Below, one piece after another: positions 41,988-51,480 of a stretch of 52,971 nt of DNA; positions within the stretch are counted from its first letter, which is position 1; each line of letters begins with the position of its first letter. Source of the stretch: Bacteriovorax sp. Seq25_V (GTDB taxonomy: Bacteria; Bdellovibrionota; Bacteriovoracia; Bacteriovoracales; Bacteriovoracaceae); contig NZ_AUNI01000004.1 of the NCBI RefSeq assembly GCF_000447795.1, positions 1 through 52,971 on the forward strand. The letters are read 5' to 3'. The translations under genes and the position numbers were made by a program. The notes beneath the pieces were generated by a model. The model was given only the letters and a program-made list of their open reading frames with translations, was not told where the DNA came from and ran no database searches.

Positions 41988-42009
41988 GTTATATACTCGC
42001 GTATATAAC
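41988..42009 (-). promoter_or_regulatory. Perfect hairpin with GNRA loop in the cspA leader
   Basis: On the minus strand GTTATATAC-GCGA-GTATATAAC: a 9-bp perfect stem, almost all A-U, closed by C-G over a GCGA (GNRA-class) tetraloop. It ends 23 bases before the ATG. Confidence 0.7.
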
Positions 42010-42027
42010 AAAAAATCATGAACGTAT

Positions 42028-42055
42028 TTTATAGTGAGTTGACGCCTAGGTAAAG
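42028..42055 (-). promoter_or_regulatory. Candidate cspA promoter
   Basis: CTTTAC (42055-42050), a 16-base spacer, TATAAA (42033-42028). It places the start of the RNA near 42021, so the hairpin at 42009-41988 is transcribed. Confidence 0.5.
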
Positions 42056-42127
42056 AAAATATTTTTAAAAAGTGAAATAAGTTGATTTAAGTAGCCAAAC
42101 ATAAACTTACAAATTTAATATATTTTC

Positions 42128-43012
42128 ATGTTTGATATCAACATCTTAGCCATGATCGGTGGTGCACTTGCAATAGGGTTTAGTCCTATAATTTCAAAAG
42201 CCATGAAGCTACCGCCTTCAACTATTGGTTTTTATAGGTTTTTCATTGGTTTTGTTTGTCTCGCCCTAATTCTTTTAATGAAGAAATCTAAGATAGATTT
42301 TATGAAATTGAAGAAAATGCTTGTCCCATGCCTACTTGGGGGATTTTTCTTCTCTTGCGACCTTTGGCTCTGGCATCGCTCAATTATTTATATCGGAGCA
42401 GGAATTTCCACATTATTGGCAAATACACAAGTACTCTACCTTGTTTTGATCGGAATTCTATTTCTCGGCGAAAGACCACGATGGTACTTTTTCTTAGCTT
42501 TATTTTTAACAGCACTTGGCGTGATAATGACAACTTCTTCACTAGCCTCATTTGATTTTGAAAGCTTGAAAATGAAAGGAATATTCTATGGTCTTCTCAC
42601 TGGTTTAAGTTATAGCTTTGTTACTCTTTCTTTAAAAAAAGCAAATGAACAAGCCGAGAACCCTGGTGCATGGCCAATCTTTTTATTAACTTTCTTTGCT
42701 TCAATTTTTTCATTCATATTCATCGTTATAGAAAAAGAAGTTCACGTACCACAAGGCATAGATATAGTTTACGCTTTAATTTACGGTGGAGTTATTCATG
42801 CATTTGGTTGGATACTTATCTCAAAGGCCATTAGGGTTCTTCCTGTCGCACTTGTAAGTCTCATCTTATTATTACAACCAGTATTTGCAACAATCCTGGG
42901 TGTTCTGATTTACCATGAGGAAATAAACATAATTCAAGGCTCTGGTCTTGTATTAAGTTTAGTTGGAATTTATATTGCGATGGTTTCGAAGGAAAAGAAA
43001 AAGGAGGCCTAA
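42128..43012 (+). CDS. EamA/DMT-family transporter
   Basis: 294 residues, ten predicted helices in two EamA repeats (first: FSPIISKAMKLPPSTIGFYR; second: GIFYGLLTGLSYSFVTLSL). Drug/metabolite superfamily exporter; the substrate cannot be told. No Shine-Dalgarno; TAATAT (42116-42121) ends 6 bases before the ATG. A terminator overlaps the stop. Confidence 0.9.
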   Translation: MFDINILAMIGGALAIGFSPIISKAMKLPPSTIGFYRFFIGFVCLALILLMKKSKIDFMKLKKMLVPCLLGGFFFSCDLWLWHRSIIYIGAGISTLLANTQVLYLVLIGILFLGERPRWYFFLALFLTALGVIMTTSSLASFDFESLKMKGIFYGLLTGLSYSFVTLSLKKANEQAENPGAWPIFLLTFFASIFSFIFIVIEKEVHVPQGIDIVYALIYGGVIHAFGWILISKAIRVLPVALVSLILLLQPVFATILGVLIYHEEINIIQGSGLVLSLVGIYIAMVSKEKKKEA

Positions 43013-43025
43013 ACCTCCTCTTTTT
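43003..43025 (+). terminator. Terminator of the EamA gene
   Basis: GGAGG (43003-43007) / CCTCC (43014-43018) with a 6-base loop containing the stop, then TCTTTTT. Confidence 0.65.
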
Positions 43026-43026
43026 A

Positions 43027-43509
43027 TTAATTCTTTTTATAAATATAAATTGGGTATGAACCAGTTTTCTTACACGAGTAAGGAGTAACTGTTTGTTCAT
43101 TAAACACTCTTAATTCATCTCCGTTAACTGAGTATGTAAATACACCTTGCTCTTCAACCCCAAAAAGTTGCTTTCTAAGAATTGACTCCCAGGCTTTGGC
43201 ATTACACTCTACAGAGTCAACAGCAAGAAACCCTTCGTACTTATTGTCATCAATTAGAGAGTATTTCCCTAAGTTGATCTGAGTACAATCTAGCTTAAAT
43301 GGAGCCCATTTTGCACTCTTTGCGATAGCAGTCATTTTAATTTCCGCATCACTGATATCAAAACGAACATCATACTGCATAAATTTACCACCAAGCTTTA
43401 AGTCTTCTCCATTACTACATTGAATTTTTTGAAGAATAAAACTCCCTTGAGGTAAAGCTGCACTCACACTACTTGCCATAACTAAAAGGGCTAGAATCAT
43501 TTTTTTCAT
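43027..43509 (-). CDS. Small secreted protein in the haem/TonB gene set
   Basis: 160 residues, signal peptide ending VSA. Four Cys, strand-rich (SFILQKIQCSNGEDL, GVFTYSVNGDELRVFN). A strong TAGGAG lies before the ATG, 9 bases after the receptor gene. The position suggests an accessory to uptake, for instance a periplasmic or surface binding protein; that is inference. No family recognised. Confidence 0.6.
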   Translation of the reverse strand: MKKMILALLVMASSVSAALPQGSFILQKIQCSNGEDLKLGGKFMQYDVRFDISDAEIKMTAIAKSAKWAPFKLDCTQINLGKYSLIDDNKYEGFLAVDSVECNAKAWESILRKQLFGVEEQGVFTYSVNGDELRVFNEQTVTPYSCKKTGSYPIYIYKKN

Positions 43510-43518
43510 TAGATACTC

Positions 43519-45519
43519 CTATAGAAAATTAACCTTATATTCAAAACTTATTTTATAATCTCTACCTGCTTCCATTATATTAGAAGCATGCTTACGGTAA
43601 CGTCTGTTGGTAATATTATCAAAGTTCATATTTATTTTAACAACGTCACCAAAAAATCCTTTTGACAGGAAAACATTGTGAACAAATGAGCGAGGTGTTT
43701 CATCAGTCCTTTCTGTTGTTTCACGATTGATTCGATCCTGCTTTAAGCTTAATACACTTTGATAACCATAATCAAAGCTGTATTGATCAAGATGATGTGC
43801 AAGATAGAAGTTATAGTGATCAGCAGGAAGATCAGCAATATAAAGTCCTAATATTTTATTTGTCCCACGAATCTTTGTATAAGAAATCCGTGATTCAAAT
43901 TGATCATAAATATACCCAAGACCCAGCTCATCACCAGTAAGAGAAACTAAGTCAATATTCACTGATTGAGTAGTACCATTTTCACCATCAAAAATAGCAC
44001 GATCAATTTTTTCGAGAGAGATATAGTCATCGATATGACTCCAATAACGAGATGCCGTTAAAGAGATCAAATCCTCAGATGAAAATAAGTTTCTTTCATA
44101 TTTTACCCCAACTTCAATAGTCTTAGACCTCTCTACTTTTAAATCCTCATTAGGAATAAAATAATTATCAGCAATGAAGAAACCATCCCCTGGATGATGG
44201 AGTCCGTCAGCAAAAACATCTTGAACCTTAGGAGCGTTAAATCCTTCACTATAATTCACACTAAGAGTCAGTGCCTGAGTAGGCTTAAACCGAACTCCAG
44301 CTTTTTTAAGTAACCCATTATCTCCACGCTCAGAGAATTTATTTGAGTTTAATTTATAATCTTGATATTTTAACCCAGCGCTAAGATCAAAATAATCAGA
44401 TACAAAAACTCCATCTACATAAATTGATTTCTGACGAGACTCTCCACTTGGATATGATTCAAGTTTCTCAATATTTCTATTTCCAGAAAGAGTATCAGTT
44501 AAAAATTCTACTCCTGAAAGGAGACTAACTTTCGAAATAACAGTCTTCTTTTTCAAAGAAAGTTGCTTCGAATTAATATCTCTTCTTTCAATTTGCTTAT
44601 CGCTCTTTCGAACCTTTGTCAGTTTTTGATCAGTATTACTTGCTCTCAACTCGAGTTGTTGCTTTCTTAAGTCAACGCCCACAAGCTGCGTAGTTCTTTT
44701 AATTGTATTATCACCATTTAATTCTAAATCATCCTCAGGAGGATCAAGAGTCGGATTTATTGGAACATTATCTTGACGAGTAAAATAGTCACCCTGAAGA
44801 AGAAAATCAAAATTGCGATAGTTAAACTTGTACTTAGCGAGAAAGCTATCATCTTCAAAATTCGAATGAGGTAGTGTTGAGCGATCACCTAGAACAATAT
44901 TGCTCGCATCTCTGTTTCCTACACTTAAAATATAATTCGACTTTTTATCTTTTCCGTAAATTTTTATTCCTACATATTTTTCTTTATTCGAACCCTGCTG
45001 AGAAGACTGAATTGACGCCCCAAAATCTTCCTTTGCATTTAAGTAGTCAGTCGCTTCGATAGTGCGAAGGCTCACTCCTCCACCAACGCTTCCACTTCTT
45101 GAGAAATTTGAAGTGTCCTTATCAATTTTAACTTCTTTGATATTCGCCGTATCGATGGCCATCATCGTATTGTGATCTGTTCTAAAACTCTGTTTCACCC
45201 CATCCACATACATATAAAGTTTTGAGGCCTGAAGACCTCTTACCTGAATGGCCTCACCACTTGAACGTGGTCCCCCAGAAGTTGTGGCATTTGAAGAAAA
45301 CTTCAAAATATCATCAAGTGAAGAATTATTAGTATTTGAGAGATAGTCTTGCCCGAGGTAATCAAAGGAATTTGACTCTACATCACTAGAAAGTTGAAGC
45401 TGTTGCCCACTATCTTGTCCTTCATAAATATTTACTGTCTCAAGATTATAGACCCCATCCTGACCATAAGATTGGCCCAACAATATAATTGGAAGCATGG
45501 CAATAAACTTTTGTTTCAT
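43519..45519 (-). CDS. TonB-dependent outer-membrane receptor, haem type
   Basis: 666 residues with a signal peptide. Plug domain: SSLDDILKFSSNATTSGGPR, EAIQVRGLQASKLYMYVDGV, VGGGVSLRTIEATDYL. Barrel of about 22 strands ending in FEYKVNFL. A FNAPKVQDVFADGLHHPGDG segment followed by a NEDLKVERSKTIEVG segment matches the FRAP...His...NPNL region of haem/haemoglobin receptors, so a haem role is likely. The His pair in GLHHPG may be the ligand. Weak Shine-Dalgarno. It lies between tonB and a small secreted gene. Confidence 0.88.
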   Translation of the reverse strand: MKQKFIAMLPIILLGQSYGQDGVYNLETVNIYEGQDSGQQLQLSSDVESNSFDYLGQDYLSNTNNSSLDDILKFSSNATTSGGPRSSGEAIQVRGLQASKLYMYVDGVKQSFRTDHNTMMAIDTANIKEVKIDKDTSNFSRSGSVGGGVSLRTIEATDYLNAKEDFGASIQSSQQGSNKEKYVGIKIYGKDKKSNYILSVGNRDASNIVLGDRSTLPHSNFEDDSFLAKYKFNYRNFDFLLQGDYFTRQDNVPINPTLDPPEDDLELNGDNTIKRTTQLVGVDLRKQQLELRASNTDQKLTKVRKSDKQIERRDINSKQLSLKKKTVISKVSLLSGVEFLTDTLSGNRNIEKLESYPSGESRQKSIYVDGVFVSDYFDLSAGLKYQDYKLNSNKFSERGDNGLLKKAGVRFKPTQALTLSVNYSEGFNAPKVQDVFADGLHHPGDGFFIADNYFIPNEDLKVERSKTIEVGVKYERNLFSSEDLISLTASRYWSHIDDYISLEKIDRAIFDGENGTTQSVNIDLVSLTGDELGLGYIYDQFESRISYTKIRGTNKILGLYIADLPADHYNFYLAHHLDQYSFDYGYQSVLSLKQDRINRETTERTDETPRSFVHNVFLSKGFFGDVVKINMNFDNITNRRYRKHASNIMEAGRDYKISFEYKVNFL

Positions 45520-45579
45520 TGCTCAAACTTAGCACAAAAATCTCATAATGTGTCACGTAATTGTAGAAGATAGTGATTG

Positions 45580-46173
45580 TTACAATATTTCAAAGTTCAG
45601 GGGAACAATAAGCTGAATTGGTGCCTCTGCGTGCTCATCTGGAACCTGTGGAAGATCTTCGAGACTCTCGATTGTCTCTAACGCCGACTTATTTAAAAGG
45701 TCATATTTTGCTGTTTCCACTATTTTTAAGTTACTAATTTTATTAGGAAAACTCACCTCAAAGTAGACCTTAACAACTCCTTGTTGCTTAAGCCTTTTTG
45801 CGACTCGCGGATACTTTTTATTCTTAGTGATCATCTCTCGAATGACACTCGTGTACCTCGCGACGGAGTCGCTTGTCCCTTGGCTTTTCCTATTTTCTCG
45901 CTTAGCAACACTTAATTGAGGCTCAACGGCCTTTACTGAAGGAGTTTTAATAGTCCTTTTTAGCTTCTTCTCTACGATCTTTTGATTAAGACGTGATTTA
46001 GAAGCTTTATGCGATTTGAGAAAAATGGAAGTTCTTGCGAGAGACTTCTCAGATAATGTCTCTCCAAAATTTTTCTTTGTCACAATTTCTACTTTCTGAG
46101 CACTAATTAACATCATTGCATGAACAATAAGCGATGTTATGAATGCTAAAGGTGTGACAAAATTACGTTTCAT
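45580..46173 (-). CDS. tonB: TonB-type energy transducer
   Basis: 197 residues: one N-terminal membrane anchor (FVTPLAFITSLIVHAMMLIS with the transmembrane His seen in TonB), a Lys/Arg-rich linker instead of the usual Pro-rich one, and a C-terminal TonB domain (KYPRVAKRLKQQGVVKVYFE, then the YDLLNKSALETIESL helix). It passes proton-motive energy to the receptor encoded next. No exbB/exbD nearby. TATAAT ends 7 bases before the ATG. Confidence 0.88.
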   Translation of the reverse strand: MKRNFVTPLAFITSLIVHAMMLISAQKVEIVTKKNFGETLSEKSLARTSIFLKSHKASKSRLNQKIVEKKLKRTIKTPSVKAVEPQLSVAKRENRKSQGTSDSVARYTSVIREMITKNKKYPRVAKRLKQQGVVKVYFEVSFPNKISNLKIVETAKYDLLNKSALETIESLEDLPQVPDEHAEAPIQLIVPLNFEIL

Positions 46174-46211
46174 GAGTTTTATTATAGGCCAAAAAAGAGT
46201 AAAAGTATTAC

Positions 46212-46595
46212 ATGTTTAAAAATTTTATAGGTATTACATTATTTTTGATCATCACCTATGTATTCGGAGGAAGCTTCCTTTCGATTACAGAACGTAGACA
46301 TCTTCTTCATTTGATAATTATTCTTGTTATCTTGGCGATCATTATTTCTCCATCAATAAGTTCAGCAACCCGTAAAAGTAAAGAAGAAAATAATATTGAA
46401 CCTGAAGTTCTCGATGCTGAACGTGATCCTATGGACTTTCACAATGATTTCACAAAAGTCGGCTGCTCATCAGATTACCAAGATAGTGTAACACCAAAAG
46501 AGATCAAACCGATAGACTATAGTGGAAATGCAATCGAAGCTGGAATTAAAGAAATCGAACACGACATAAGTCATTTAAATAATTCTAAAAAATAA
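46212..46595 (+). CDS. Small two-helix membrane protein
   Basis: 127 residues. Two hydrophobic segments (GITLFLIITYVFGGSFLSI and LLHLIIILVILAIIISPSI), then an acidic cytoplasmic tail with one Cys. Starts 38 bases from the divergent tonB start; no good Shine-Dalgarno. No family recognised. Confidence 0.55.
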   Translation: MFKNFIGITLFLIITYVFGGSFLSITERRHLLHLIIILVILAIIISPSISSATRKSKEENNIEPEVLDAERDPMDFHNDFTKVGCSSDYQDSVTPKEIKPIDYSGNAIEAGIKEIEHDISHLNNSKK

Positions 46596-46603
46596 TTTTT
46601 CCC

Positions 46604-46631
46604 CTTGACGATTTTTATTCTCCTACCATCT
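46604..46631 (+). promoter_or_regulatory. Sigma-32-like heat-shock promoter of hsp20
   Basis: CTTGACG (46604-46610) preceded by CCC, N13, TACCATCT (46624-46631). Same layout and spacing as the element before fxsA (9250-9277). Transcription would begin near 46638. Confidence 0.65.
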
Positions 46632-46654
46632 TATTCTTAGAAAGGAAGTGGCCA

Positions 46655-46678
46655 CTCCGAGTGCTTAATAATTTGGAG
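46655..46678 (+). promoter_or_regulatory. Hairpin masking the hsp20 ribosome-binding site (possible RNA thermometer)
   Basis: CTCCGAG (46655-46661) can pair with TTTGGAG (46672-46678), including two G-U pairs, over a 10-base loop. The right arm holds the GGAG of the GGAGG Shine-Dalgarno (46675-46679). Weak, wobble-rich stems over the Shine-Dalgarno are typical of RNA thermometers in small heat-shock genes. Confidence 0.4.
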
Positions 46679-46684
46679 GTTCCT

Positions 46685-47152
46685 ATGAAAAGATTTGAAA
46701 TTGCACCGCTAAGATCGGTGAATCCATTCGCATTATTTGATGAGTTTGAAAAAGGCTTTTGGCCTAAAAATGTACGAAACTTTCAAGCAGATGAAATGTT
46801 TCCCAAACTAGAACTTTGGGAAGAGAACGATGTCTTCTTCGCAAGTGTTGATATCCCAGGGGTCGACAAGGACTCAATTAACATCGATATTAACGATGAT
46901 ATCATTTCAGTCTCTGGTGAAAGAAAAGAAGAAAAGAAATCTGAAGGTTATAGTGAAAAGTACTATGGAAGTTTCAAACGAAGCTTTAGAGTTCCTAATA
47001 GCTATGATCTAGAAAAAGTTGAAGCTCACTTTGAAAATGGTGTCCTTTCCCTTGCTGCCCCAAGAATCCAAGAAAGTGAAAAACCTGTTAAAAGAATAGA
47101 AATTAAATCAGAAAGAAATGGAATATTTGAAAGACAGAACCCCTCTTCATAA
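46685..47152 (+). CDS. Small heat-shock protein Hsp20
   Basis: 155 residues from the ATG at 46685 after TTGGAGG; a GTG eight codons upstream lacks a suitable ribosome site. Alpha-crystallin domain: FPKLELWEENDVFFASVDIP, INIDINDDIISVSGERKEEK, then YYGSFKRSFRVPNSYDLEKV and ENGVLSLAAPRI (the family 'GvL.l..pK' region). Holdase chaperone in the cytoplasm. Its stop lies in the terminator stem. Confidence 0.93.
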   Translation: MKRFEIAPLRSVNPFALFDEFEKGFWPKNVRNFQADEMFPKLELWEENDVFFASVDIPGVDKDSINIDINDDIISVSGERKEEKKSEGYSEKYYGSFKRSFRVPNSYDLEKVEAHFENGVLSLAAPRIQESEKPVKRIEIKSERNGIFERQNPSS

Positions 47153-47165
47153 GAGGGGTTCCTTT
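47138..47165 (+). terminator. Terminator of hsp20
   Basis: Perfect 10-bp stem AACCCCTCTT / AAGAGGGGTT (47138-47147 and 47151-47160) with a 3-base loop, followed by CCTTTATTTA. The gapA stop lies just beyond, on the other strand. Confidence 0.8.
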
Positions 47166-47174
47166 ATTTATAAA

Positions 47175-48194
<1,020 letters not shown>

Positions 48195-48204
48195 CTAAAT
48201 ATTA

Positions 48205-48234
48205 TGTATACTCTAGTCCTATCTTTTATGACAA
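48205..48234 (-). promoter_or_regulatory. Candidate gapA promoter
   Basis: TTGTCA (48234-48229), an 18-base spacer, TATACA (48210-48205). The -35 lies inside the end of rlmG. Confidence 0.4.
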
Positions 48235-49322
48235 TCAATAATCACAAACTTACTATTACTTGCAATTGTCTTCGAATCTCCAAAGATTTGCTTAAGCTTA
48301 ATATGATAATTAAGATGTCTATTCCCAATAACGCGAAGTAAGCCTCCTCTTTCAAGACTTTGAAAAGCATCATTGAACATCTGCAGCGCAATAAAGTCTC
48401 CTACAATAGTCTGTTGATGAAATGGCGGATTACATAAAATTAGGTCAAATTTCTCATCATGAAACTCTGAATCAAAACAATTCGTCCAAAAAGTAATGGG
48501 CTCATCCGCAAAGTAGTTCTCAAAGTTAACTTTTGCACTTCTAATCGCCATTGCTGATTCATCAGCAAATGAAATATCAGCTTCCGGATTTACCAGCTTA
48601 GCTTTAATTCCAACTACTCCATTACCGCAGCCGAGATCGAGAATTCTTCTATAGCCTGTCGGTATATTCTCAAGAAAGAACCTTGTTCCGATATCAAGCT
48701 TTGAACGACTAAAAACATTTGAATAATTAGTAAATGGTTTTACAAAACCGTCAAAGTTAACAACGAGAGGATATTTCGTTAATCTTGAGACACTATTTTT
48801 TTCAAGCTTTCCAAACACTAGTCGAGCTTTTTTCTTGGCAAGACTTGTCCAGGTTTTTCCAAAATTACTTTCCAAAACTTCAAAAACAGTTTTTGGTAAA
48901 TGCTTTATCATCGCAGGACAGATAACTTCCGTTCCTTCCGTGAGTTTTGTCGCAAGAAAATTTATGACATCCTCAAAATAAGACATGTTCTTTGGAACTT
49001 TGAAAACGACTATATCAATCTTGTCCCACTCCTTTACATCTTCTAAAGACTTTTTTATTGGCCTTAACTCTCTTCCAAGATTCTTTGCGTTTTTTGTTAT
49101 GCCATGAAAACTTATAAATGAATCAGTCACGACATCAACGACATTATCAATATTAAAAGTTAGGGCACCAAAGCGGTCCTCAATAATTAAAACACCAGCT
49201 CCTCGATGTTGGAGTAGGTATTCTAAGACAAGTTCATCAGCCGCATCATATGGGCGAAGATTCACATCCTGATCTTTTGGGTAGCGCTCTAGTTTTGATA
49301 GGTCTTCAAATATTTTATCCAT
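48219..49322 (-). CDS. rlmG: 23S rRNA (guanine-N2) methyltransferase RlmG
   Basis: 367 residues. The N-terminal half is the RlmG/RsmC-type degenerate methyltransferase repeat (RPYDAADELVLEYLLQHRGA); the C-terminal half is catalytic with RRILDLGCGNGVVGIKA (SAM loop) and LILCNPPFHQQTI (N-P-P-F). E. coli RlmG methylates G1835 of 23S rRNA. No Shine-Dalgarno; TATAAA (49333-49328) ends 5 bases before the ATG. Confidence 0.88.
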   Translation of the reverse strand: MDKIFEDLSKLERYPKDQDVNLRPYDAADELVLEYLLQHRGAGVLIIEDRFGALTFNIDNVVDVVTDSFISFHGITKNAKNLGRELRPIKKSLEDVKEWDKIDIVVFKVPKNMSYFEDVINFLATKLTEGTEVICPAMIKHLPKTVFEVLESNFGKTWTSLAKKKARLVFGKLEKNSVSRLTKYPLVVNFDGFVKPFTNYSNVFSRSKLDIGTRFFLENIPTGYRRILDLGCGNGVVGIKAKLVNPEADISFADESAMAIRSAKVNFENYFADEPITFWTNCFDSEFHDEKFDLILCNPPFHQQTIVGDFIALQMFNDAFQSLERGGLLRVIGNRHLNYHIKLKQIFGDSKTIASNSKFVIIDCHKR

Positions 49323-49421
49323 ATTGTTTTATATCATGACAGTAAAATAGAAGAAAGGTTCTTGTTTTAATATACATGAGGTTAAGATATAATTAGCTAA
49401 TTCTCTAAACGGATATAGATA

Positions 49422-50798
49422 GTGAAAGAAGTTGAAGAAAACAATCAAGATTTATTTGATAGTATCTTAATAGATATTGATCAATATAATAATGAGAACA
49501 AGGTTCTCTACCCTTATGATATTAAGGAAAAACTTCTTGAACTTAAAGAAATGGATGAGGATAAGTTCCACATCATTCTTAAAAAACTTCCAAACGAACT
49601 CCTTGCCGAAGTTATCTCAGAAATGCCGGCCCATATCCAAGAAGACGCTGCTGAGTACCTCGGCTCATTTAAGCTTGCTAAAGTTGCTTCGGAAATGGAT
49701 ACCGATGATGCTGCTGACTTCATCCAAAATATTAGTGAAAACCATGAAACTATTGCGGAAAGTATTCTTGCAAACATCAATAAAGAAGATCGTGATCTTA
49801 TCGAGTCACTTATCTCATATGATGAAGACGCCGCCGGTTCATATATGCAGACCGAAGTTTTCGATGCGAAGTTAAATGACACTATTGGTGCATCAATTGA
49901 AAAGCTTGCAAAACTGAAGTCCGAAAGAGAAATTGATAATATCTATCATGTTTTCATTGTTGATCGAAACCAGAAGTTCATCTGCTCGATTGGTCTTGAA
50001 GAAGTTATTATTATGGACTTTAAAAAGACTTTCAAAGATATTGTTGAAGACAAGGAAAAAGAATATACCCAAATTAATTGTAATCACCTTGAAGACATTT
50101 CTGACGTTGTTGAAAAAGTAAGTAAGTATAACCTTTCAGTAATCCCTGTTCTCAATGAGGACGGTATTCTAATTGGACGTATTACATCCGACGACATTTA
50201 CGATATTATCGAGGAACAGGCTACAGAGCAGATCTATGGTCTTGCCGGGGTTAATGATGAGGCAGAGCAAGACTCGAACCTATTTAACGTTATTAAAACA
50301 CGAGCTGTTTGGCTTGGAATTAATCTTTTAACTGCAATTGCAGCGTCGATTGTTATCTCTTTCTTTGATTCAACAATTCAATCTCTTGTCTCTCTTGCCA
50401 TCCTTATGCCTATCGTAGCATCGATGGGAGGAAATGCAGGTACTCAAAGTTTAACCGTTACAGTTAGACAGCTCGCGATTGGTGACATCTCCGAAGAAGA
50501 TGCAAAAGAAACAATTATAAAGGAAGTCATTCTTTCCCTCGCTAATGGTTTTATGTTTGCAATCATCGTAGGGTTACTTTCTTACGTTTGGTTTAAGATG
50601 CCACTACTTGGCGTTGTTATTGGTTTATCTACAATTATCAACCTACTCTTTGCTGGATTCTTCGGTGCAATTATTCCACTGATTTGTGAAAAGTTAGATA
50701 TTGACCCAGCAGTCGCAAGTACTGTTCTGCTGACAACAATCACTGACATAGTTGGCTTCTTTAGCTTTCTTGGTCTTGCAAAATTAATCATGCTCTAA
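49422..50798 (+). CDS. mgtE: Magnesium transporter MgtE
   Basis: 458 residues from a GTG start. Order: N-domain of helical repeats (LPNELLAEVISEMPAHIQED), two CBS domains (AAGSYMQTEVF; VIPVLNEDGILIGRITSDDI), then five helices with MPIVASMGGNAGTQSLTVTV, the MgtE pore signature, and DPAVASTVLLTTITDIVGFF. The CBS/N part closes the pore at high Mg2+. The 99-bp leader is too short for an M-box riboswitch. The stop overlaps the next ATG. Confidence 0.95.
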   Translation: MKEVEENNQDLFDSILIDIDQYNNENKVLYPYDIKEKLLELKEMDEDKFHIILKKLPNELLAEVISEMPAHIQEDAAEYLGSFKLAKVASEMDTDDAADFIQNISENHETIAESILANINKEDRDLIESLISYDEDAAGSYMQTEVFDAKLNDTIGASIEKLAKLKSEREIDNIYHVFIVDRNQKFICSIGLEEVIIMDFKKTFKDIVEDKEKEYTQINCNHLEDISDVVEKVSKYNLSVIPVLNEDGILIGRITSDDIYDIIEEQATEQIYGLAGVNDEAEQDSNLFNVIKTRAVWLGINLLTAIAASIVISFFDSTIQSLVSLAILMPIVASMGGNAGTQSLTVTVRQLAIGDISEEDAKETIIKEVILSLANGFMFAIIVGLLSYVWFKMPLLGVVIGLSTIINLLFAGFFGAIIPLICEKLDIDPAVASTVLLTTITDIVGFFSFLGLAKLIML

Positions 50799-50809
50799 TG
50801 GAGAATTTT

Positions 50810-51274
50810 ATGAAGATACTACTTGGTTTTCTTATTGCTTCAAAAATTTACGCACTTGATATCAAACCTGGTCTTTGGGAACAAACAGTAAATCTTGATG
50901 CAGCTTCAATCATGAGCCTTCCACAGGTTCAGGCACAAATTAAAAACCTTCCAAAAGAGCAAGCTCAAATGGTCCTTTCGATGATGGCTTCGCAGATGGG
51001 TCCTCGAAAAACAGAAGAGTGTATAACAAAAGAAATGCTAACTTCTCCTGAAAAATTAATTCCACAAAACAAAGACTGTAAAATAAAAATTATTAAAAAT
51101 TCAGCGGACCAACTCTCTACATCTGTAGCATGTGAAGGAAAAATCACAGGGACAGCAACTTTAAAAAGAACAAATACCGAAAGTTATACGGGTGATTTCT
51201 CCGGAAAAGACGCATCAGGCAAAAACATGAAAATCACTTTCAGTGGTGCTTTCATCAAATCTAATTGCAAATAA
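50810..51274 (+). CDS. DUF3617-family secreted protein
   Basis: 154 residues from the ATG at 50810 after GGAG; another ATG at 50798 overlaps the mgtE stop. Signal peptide ends IYA. DUF3617 pattern: DIKPGLWEQTVNLDA at the mature start, a central KTEECITKEML with Cys, DCKIKIIKNSADQLS and TSVACEGKITGTATLKR. Role unknown. Likely co-transcribed with mgtE. Confidence 0.82.
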   Translation: MKILLGFLIASKIYALDIKPGLWEQTVNLDAASIMSLPQVQAQIKNLPKEQAQMVLSMMASQMGPRKTEECITKEMLTSPEKLIPQNKDCKIKIIKNSADQLSTSVACEGKITGTATLKRTNTESYTGDFSGKDASGKNMKITFSGAFIKSNCK

Positions 51275-51288
51275 CATAGTCAAATAAT

Positions 51289-51316
51289 CACCGAGCGTTT
51301 TACTCGGTGTCTTTTT
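51289..51316 (+). terminator. Terminator of mgtE-DUF3617
   Basis: CACCGAG (51289-51295) / CTCGGTG (51303-51309), 7-base loop, then TCTTTTT. Confidence 0.85.
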
Positions 51317-51373
51317 GCAGTCAATTAATAATCAATATTTTACGAATTGTTGGCATCAATTTTGCGAGAGTAT

Positions 51374-51403
51374 CTTTAAGAACATTGTGTTCTTAAAGGA
51401 GGT
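51374..51403 (+). promoter_or_regulatory. Perfect 11-bp inverted repeat merging into an orphan Shine-Dalgarno
   Basis: CTTTAAGAACA (51374-51384) and TGTTCTTAAAG (51388-51398) are exact inverse complements with a 3-base gap. AAAGGAGGT (51395-51403), a full match to the 16S anti-Shine-Dalgarno, starts inside the right arm but no ATG, GTG or TTG follows at a usable distance. The HNH gene starts 83 bases further with its own AAGGAG. Confidence 0.6.
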
Positions 51404-51480
51404 TCATAAGAAATATAGAGTTAGTTTTTAAGGAATAAAAACTTTCACGAATGCACACACACATGCACAAGGAGAGAACA

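Noticed and set aside
46174-46211. Fur box between tonB and the divergent gene
   Set aside because: No sequence near GATAATGATAATCATTATC is present in the 38-bp gap or before the receptor gene.
49323-49421. M-box magnesium riboswitch before mgtE
   Set aside because: The gap is 99 bases with no multi-stem structure or terminator; M-boxes need about 160 or more.
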